From Martinezella dioscoreae (lineage in GTDB: Bacteria > Pseudomonadota > Alphaproteobacteria > Rhizobiales > Rhizobiaceae), in assembly GCF_009176305.1 (NCBI RefSeq), contig NZ_BLAJ01000003.1, forward strand, positions 434,001 to 498,000: 64,000 nucleotides of DNA, in the 5' to 3' direction. The notes beneath the pieces were generated by a model. It was not told the DNA's origin and searched no databases. It saw nothing but the letters and a program-made list of their open reading frames with translations. A program made the position numbers and the translations under genes. This document shows, one piece after another, positions 61,502-64,000 of this stretch (positions are counted from its first letter, which is position 1; every line of letters begins with the position of its first letter).

Positions 61502-62119
61502 ATGGCCAAACTCAGATATTTCGACGCTGGGAAGCCCGCCGAGCCCGAACCGGCGCCACCGGTATCGACGACGGGCTACAGCGAATTCCTGCGCACCGGC
61601 CGCATCAACCGCAACAGACCACATTGGCTGGCGGAAGAGCGGGAATATCTTACCCATGAGCAGGTGGCTGTGCGCACGGCACAGAAGCTCAGGGATGCCG
61701 GCGAAAAGACCCATGACCGGCTCAACAGCTTCCACAAGTCCATCCGCTTTCCGAAGCTCATCTTTCACCACACGCTGAAGGACACGCCGCATCTCGGCTA
61801 CTGCCACGTCACCGCGGCGCGGACGCAGTTCGCGCATTACGAGGACGTGAACTGGGCTTTCTATATTGCCAATTTCTTTGCCCGCATCGGCCAGGAAGAG
61901 AACTTCTTCGAAGACATCAGCCTCAAATATTCGCGGATGTATTTCGCCGTCGCCATCCACCCGGACAAGGACACGGAAGACAAGAAGCTGACGATCAATC
62001 GTGACGTCAGAGGCAATGGCGTCCTGTTCCACACCCACGATCCGCAGATCGCCATCCGCAATGTTCTCTTGCTCGGCGCCCGCAACGAGCAGCTTCGCGA
62101 CATTATTCGCCAGCTTTGA
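61502..62119 (+). CDS. conserved protein of unknown function
   Basis: This 205-residue soluble protein has no signal peptide or membrane segment. I do not recognise its family. It starts MAKLRYFDAGKPAEPEPAPP, has a His-containing core LIFHHTLKDTPHLGYCHVTA and RTQFAHYEDVNWAFYIANFF, and ends in RNEQLRDIIRQL. It is regular in codon use and ends 59 bases before a Sua5 gene on the same strand. It may be the kind of DUF-annotated rhizobial protein that is conserved but uncharacterised. Confidence 0.75.
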   Translation: MAKLRYFDAGKPAEPEPAPPVSTTGYSEFLRTGRINRNRPHWLAEEREYLTHEQVAVRTAQKLRDAGEKTHDRLNSFHKSIRFPKLIFHHTLKDTPHLGYCHVTAARTQFAHYEDVNWAFYIANFFARIGQEENFFEDISLKYSRMYFAVAIHPDKDTEDKKLTINRDVRGNGVLFHTHDPQIAIRNVLLLGARNEQLRDIIRQL

Positions 62120-62178
62120 CGATTGATCCGAAAACTCGAAGAGCATAAGAAACGGCCTGAACTGCAAGCAGGCAGGCC

Positions 62179-63153
62179 ATGGCACGACACATAGACATTC
62201 TCGAACATCCGCAAACGGCGATCGAAGTCGCGACAGCGACTCTCGCAGAGGGTCTGCCGATCGGGCTGCCGACGGAGACGGTCTATGGTCTTGCCGCCGA
62301 TGCTACCAATCCAGCCGCCATTACCCGGATCTATGAGACGAAGGGCCGTCCGCGCTTCAATCCACTGATCTGCCATATGAGCGATCTCGCCATGGCCGAA
62401 CGCTATGCGGTCTTCGATCCTACCTCCCGTAAATTGGCGGAAGCTTTCTGGCCCGGCCCGCTGACGCTGGTGCTACCGCTGAGACCCGACAGCGGCATCC
62501 ATCCGCTGGCGACTGCCGGGCTCGACACGGTCGGCATCCGCGTGCCGCAAGGCTTTGCCGGCGATCTGATCCGCGCCTTCGGCCGTCCGCTTGCCGCGCC
62601 GAGCGCCAATACTTCGGGCAAGATCAGCGCCACAAGCGCCGATCATGTGAGTGAAGACCTCGGGGAGCGGATCACGCTCATCCTCGATGCCGGCGCCTCA
62701 GTCGTCGGCGTGGAATCGACCATCGTCAAGGTCGAGGATGGCGAGATGCGTCTGCTGCGGCCCGGCGGGCTGGCGGCAAGCGAGATCGAACGAGTGGCCG
62801 GCAAGGCGCTGAAGCGCAAGAAGAAGGCTTCAGCTGCCATCGAGGCGCCCGGCATGCTCGCTTCGCATTATGCACCGGGCGCTGCCGTGCGGCTCGACGC
62901 GACTGAGGTTTCCGCGAACGAAGCGCTGATCCGCTTTGGAACACCAGATATTCCCGGCATCGAAAAGGCTATTGCCGTACTGGATCTGAGCGCCAGCGGC
63001 GATCTTTCGGAAGCTGCCGCAAACCTTTTCGATTTCATGAAGCGCGCCGATGCCACCGGCGCGACAACGATTGCTTTCTCGCATATTCCCGACGAGGGCC
63101 TCGGCGAGGCCATCAACGACCGGCTGCGCCGCGCCGCCGCGCCCAGAGAATAA
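62179..63153 (+). CDS. L-threonylcarbamoyladenylate synthase (Sua5/YrdC)
   Basis: This 324-residue protein makes threonylcarbamoyl-AMP for the t6A modification of tRNAs decoding ANN codons. It has the YrdC domain (LPIGLPTETVYGLAADATNPAA, KGRPRFNPLICHM, APSANTSGKISATSADHV) and a C-terminal Sua5 domain, so it is the long Sua5 form. The next gene starts 25 bases downstream on the same strand. Confidence 0.94.
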   Translation: MARHIDILEHPQTAIEVATATLAEGLPIGLPTETVYGLAADATNPAAITRIYETKGRPRFNPLICHMSDLAMAERYAVFDPTSRKLAEAFWPGPLTLVLPLRPDSGIHPLATAGLDTVGIRVPQGFAGDLIRAFGRPLAAPSANTSGKISATSADHVSEDLGERITLILDAGASVVGVESTIVKVEDGEMRLLRPGGLAASEIERVAGKALKRKKKASAAIEAPGMLASHYAPGAAVRLDATEVSANEALIRFGTPDIPGIEKAIAVLDLSASGDLSEAAANLFDFMKRADATGATTIAFSHIPDEGLGEAINDRLRRAAAPRE

Positions 63154-63178
63154 ATCAGCCATCGGCAAAGGACACGCC

Positions 63179-64000
63179 ATGAGCAGCTCCGTCCCCTCTT
63201 CCGACCTTCTCGATCGCTTCGCCGCCATCGTCGGCGAAAAGCATACCGTACGGGACCCAGCGGAACTTGCACCGCATCTGGTGGAAAATCGCGGACTCTA
63301 TCACGGCGCCTCGCCCATGTTGCTGAAGCCCGGCTCGGTGGAAGAGGTTTCGGCCATCCTCAAGCTTGCCAGCGAAACCGGCACGGCGATCGTTCCCCAG
63401 ACCGGCAATACCGGCCTTGTCGGCGGGCAGACGCCGCGCGAGGGTGGTTCCGACATCATCCTCTCGCTGGAACGCATGAACCGTATCCGCGATATCGATC
63501 CGGTCGGCAACACCATGATCGTCGACGGTGGCTGCATTCTCGCCGATGTTCACAAGGCTGCGGCCGAGCATGGCCGCATGTTTCCGCTTTCGCTTGGCTC
63601 CGAAGGCTCCTGCCGTATTGCCGGCAATCTTTCCACCAATGCCGGGGGTACGGCCGTTCTCGCCTATGGCAACATGCGCCAGCTCTGCCTTGGCCTTGAA
63701 GTCGTGCTGCCCACGGGCGAGATCTGGAACGGACTACGCCGTCTGAAGAAGGACAACACCGGCTACGACCTGCGCGATCTTTTTATCGGCGCGGAAGGCA
63801 CGCTCGGCGTCATCACCGGCGCGGTGCTGAAGCTTTTCCCGCAGCCGCTTGGCCATCAGGTGGCCTTTGCCGGCCTGCAATCGGTCGATGACGCGCTGAC
63901 TTTATTCAAGAATGCCTCCAGCCTCTGCGGCACGGCACTGACTGGTTTCGAGCTGATGCCGCGCATCGGCGTCGAGTTCACCACGCGGCATATTCCGGGC
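63179..64000 (+). CDS. FAD-linked oxidase, D-2-hydroxyacid dehydrogenase/glycolate oxidase-like (partial)
   Basis: The first 274 residues are inside the window, in frame to the window end. They form the FAD-binding PCMH domain: IVPQTGNTGLVGGQTPREGG (flavin loop), GNLSTNAGGTAVLAYGN and GAEGTLGVITGAVLKLFPQP. The family oxidises D-lactate, D-2-hydroxyglutarate or glycolate; the substrate domain is cut off. AAAGGAC lies before the ATG. Confidence 0.88.
   Translation, partial: MSSSVPSSDLLDRFAAIVGEKHTVRDPAELAPHLVENRGLYHGASPMLLKPGSVEEVSAILKLASETGTAIVPQTGNTGLVGGQTPREGGSDIILSLERMNRIRDIDPVGNTMIVDGGCILADVHKAAAEHGRMFPLSLGSEGSCRIAGNLSTNAGGTAVLAYGNMRQLCLGLEVVLPTGEIWNGLRRLKKDNTGYDLRDLFIGAEGTLGVITGAVLKLFPQPLGHQVAFAGLQSVDDALTLFKNASSLCGTALTGFELMPRIGVEFTTRHIPG

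Noticed and set aside
1..64000. CRISPR array, prophage, insertion sequence, rRNA or tRNA gene
   Set aside because: No spaced direct repeats, integrase, transposase or structural RNA hallmarks were seen.

Overview
This window reads as ordinary chromosomal DNA of an alphaproteobacterium of the Rhizobium/Agrobacterium group. The evidence is high GC with strong third-position GC in almost every gene, a complete aa3-type cytochrome oxidase operon in rhizobial order, an IalB-family protein, a BA14K protein, an AztABC-type zinc importer, a BioMNY biotin importer, and three copies of a short intergenic repeat typical of rhizobia. I found no rRNA, tRNA, CRISPR array, insertion sequence, prophage or plasmid gene. 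About 59 protein-coding genes are supported, two of them cut by the window edges.

Layout. Positions 1-3740 hold the end of an M16 peptidase, a RimJ-type acetyltransferase and a translationally coupled c-di-GMP signalling protein. Positions 3750-7840 hold a zinc metallopeptidase, a CsbD protein, YqgE, a DsbD N-domain protein, a 1-Cys peroxiredoxin and a VOC protein. Positions 8019-10792 are a zinc-uptake unit: a Zur-like operator, a 42-residue membrane peptide, then aztA, aztB and aztC. Positions 10800-13850 hold a Dabb protein, a divergent ArgP-like regulator and LysE/ArgO exporter, and a DapA-family aldolase. Positions 13889-23854, mostly minus strand, hold ctaC-ctaD-ctaB-coxF-ctaG-ctaE, DUF983, surf1, ispH, thrB and rnhA; a single plus-strand phosphotransferase gene interrupts this block.

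Positions 24190-33980 hold ialB, tldD, a MazG-like pyrophosphohydrolase, a SPOR-tailed D,D-carboxypeptidase, a polysaccharide deacetylase, pdxH, a lipoprotein, a J-domain protein, fabI and a histidine phosphatase. Positions 34280-39550 hold aroC, a RibB whose second domain has lost the GTP cyclohydrolase II cysteines, an acetyltransferase, a renal-type dipeptidase and an AlkX/YcaQ-type glycosylase. Positions 39655-43292 hold bioMNY, a thioesterase, a histone-deacetylase-like enzyme and xseB. Positions 43368-52404 hold a low-GC lipoprotein, a pirin, dxs, a chemoreceptor with a C-terminal adaptation pentapeptide, a DUF4424 protein, tlyA and an RNA m5U methyltransferase. A repeat-rich gap follows. 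Positions 52797-58422 hold a crotonase/acyl-CoA dehydrogenase pair, a CorA transporter, a BA14K protein and a GH25-type protein behind a perfect CtrA-type site. Positions 58517-64000 hold a Rieske oxygenase and its reductase, an unrecognised conserved gene, a Sua5 protein and the start of a D-2-hydroxyacid dehydrogenase.

The most notable signal is a well-formed cobalamin riboswitch on the minus strand (about 60953-61145). It leads directly into the Rieske oxygenase and reductase genes, which resemble the glycine betaine monooxygenase pair GbcAB. This implies vitamin B12 control of an oxidative demethylase-type enzyme that is not an obvious B12 gene. Other points worth a second look are the CtrA-type site before a GH25 protein with an altered acidic pair, the Zur-controlled leader peptide coupled to aztA, a LiuR-like operator before the acyl-CoA dehydrogenase, and a 212-bp intergenic element bounded by perfect 17-bp inverted repeats.
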